From positions 1,364,001-1,428,000 of the forward strand of contig NC_033567.1 of assembly GCF_001680005.1 (NCBI RefSeq): a stretch of 64,000 nucleotides of DNA, given 5' to 3'. Every line of letters starts with the position of its first letter. Position 1 is the first letter of the stretch. The translations under genes were made by a program, and so were the position numbers. This document shows, one piece after another, positions 63,167 through 64,000 of the stretch. The notes beneath the pieces were generated by a model, which was not told the DNA's origin, searched no databases, and saw only the letters and a program-made list of their open reading frames with translations. Origin of the DNA: Plasmodium coatneyi. Taxonomy: Eukaryota; Apicomplexa; Aconoidasida; Haemosporida; Plasmodiidae.

Positions 63167-64000
63167 AAAACTAGCCATCTACAATCAAAATGACAAGTGC
63201 AACGGGGAGAGCAGCGCGTTATTTGTCCACCCATTGCCGCACCGTCCGCAACGCGTGACTTTTTAACTGCTCACCCATTCATCACGTTGCCCAAATTACA
63301 CATATTTGTATTGTTAAGAAAGTTTACTGCGGTTTTACGTATTTATTTATCGTTGTTGTGGCGGCCATTGTGATAATTGGTATCACCGCTGCCAATCTTT
63401 TTTTCCTTTTTTTTTCGAATTAGTGCCATTTCTCATGTGCGGATTTTTGTGAAACATTTTTTCAAGTGCAAAAAATGTTGCCTGCATACATGTGTACTTT
63501 TACACCCCCCATGTGTGGATTTGGTGGAAGGGTCTGCCCACCAGGTGAGATACCGTGGCTAATATTTTCCCCTTCATGTAAAAAAATAAAATAAACATTA
63601 TATATAGCAAAGTATAACTTAACCAAATATTACATGTGAGAAAAATTAAACATTCCAAAAAAATTAAAAAAAAATAGCTATACAAATATCTGTGCAGCGA
63701 GGAAGCTACATAAGAGTGGTAAAGCAGAATGAAAGAAATTGCAACATGCAATACGACTCTGTTCAATTTTTTTTCCCTTTGCTGTAAATATTTTCATCTG
63801 GCAACACGCCCATTGCGTACGTACATAATATGTTCTCGCGTACCAATTTGATAAAGCCTATGATCTCCCCAGAACGATGAAACATCATCCCCCGTGTCTT
63901 ATGAAAATAAAAGGTTAAATCAAAATTTTATCTTCCTTAATTCTTTTAACAATATATGGAGAGAAAGAAAACCTTTTGTGCTATTTTTTATAAAAACGTA
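63167..64000. other. 3' flank to the window edge
   Basis: About 0.8 kb downstream of the BMT5-like gene. A/T-rich with no recognised gene. The minus-strand frame at 63500-63766 is hydrophobic low-complexity and I do not support it. Confidence 0.5.

Noticed and set aside
1..64000. tRNA, rRNA, CRISPR arrays and transposable elements
   Set aside because: No tRNA A/B-box cloverleaf, rRNA-like segment, spacer array or transposase/reverse-transcriptase coding was found by reading both strands; a covariance-model scan would be decisive.

Overview
The window looks like nuclear DNA of a malaria parasite of the simian/vivax clade, most likely Plasmodium knowlesi (P. coatneyi is the main alternative). 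The reasons are moderate GC content with long poly-A/T tracts, short-intron eukaryotic genes with asparagine- and lysine-rich inserts, and above all two SICAvar-type variant antigen genes lying inside a chromosome rather than at its end. No bacterial operons, CRISPR arrays, transposons, tRNA or rRNA genes were recognised.

Layout. 1-12.4 kb: the 3' end of an unidentified plus-strand gene, an LSD1-type zinc-finger protein (minus), a three-exon DDHD-domain phospholipase (plus) and a two-domain AAA ATPase resembling RIX7/NVL of ribosome assembly (plus). 13.3-33 kb: the variable island, with two minus-strand SICAvar genes in tandem (about 13.5-19.4 kb and 23.3-29.7 kb). Each has cysteine-rich ectodomain exons, a transmembrane segment and a conserved cytoplasmic tail exon. 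Both carry a telomere-like minisatellite in the last intron, a decayed array of tail-repeat DNA after the stop codon, and a near-identical upstream block of about 2.1 kb. 34-52 kb: a housekeeping block with ALBA1-like nucleic-acid binding protein, an unidentified seven-exon gene, ribosomal proteins eL13 and uS9 (RPS16), GDP-mannose 4,6-dehydratase, an ABC-F ATPase with an apicoplast-type leader, and the translation re-initiation factor DENR. From memory, the neighbours ALBA1, RPL13, RPS16, GMD and ABCF1 also lie together on P. falciparum chromosome 8, so the SICAvar pair looks like a lineage-specific insertion into a conserved block. 53-63 kb: a small membrane protein, a PUB-domain protein and a multi-exon protein with a BMT5-like (DUF2431) domain whose first coding exon appears to be only the ATG.

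Themes. The conserved genes lean towards ribosome production and translation (RIX7-like, eL13, uS9, DENR, ABC-F, BMT5-like, ALBA1). The SICAvar pair encodes infected-red-cell surface antigens of the family known for antigenic switching. Two essential genes (eL13 and ABC-F) each contain a one-base frameshift at a short or long homopolymer. This suggests residual indel errors in the assembly and means that frameshifts in the SICAvar tail exons must be read with caution. Exon borders were placed by hand from GT/AG sites and reading-phase agreement; none was checked against transcripts.
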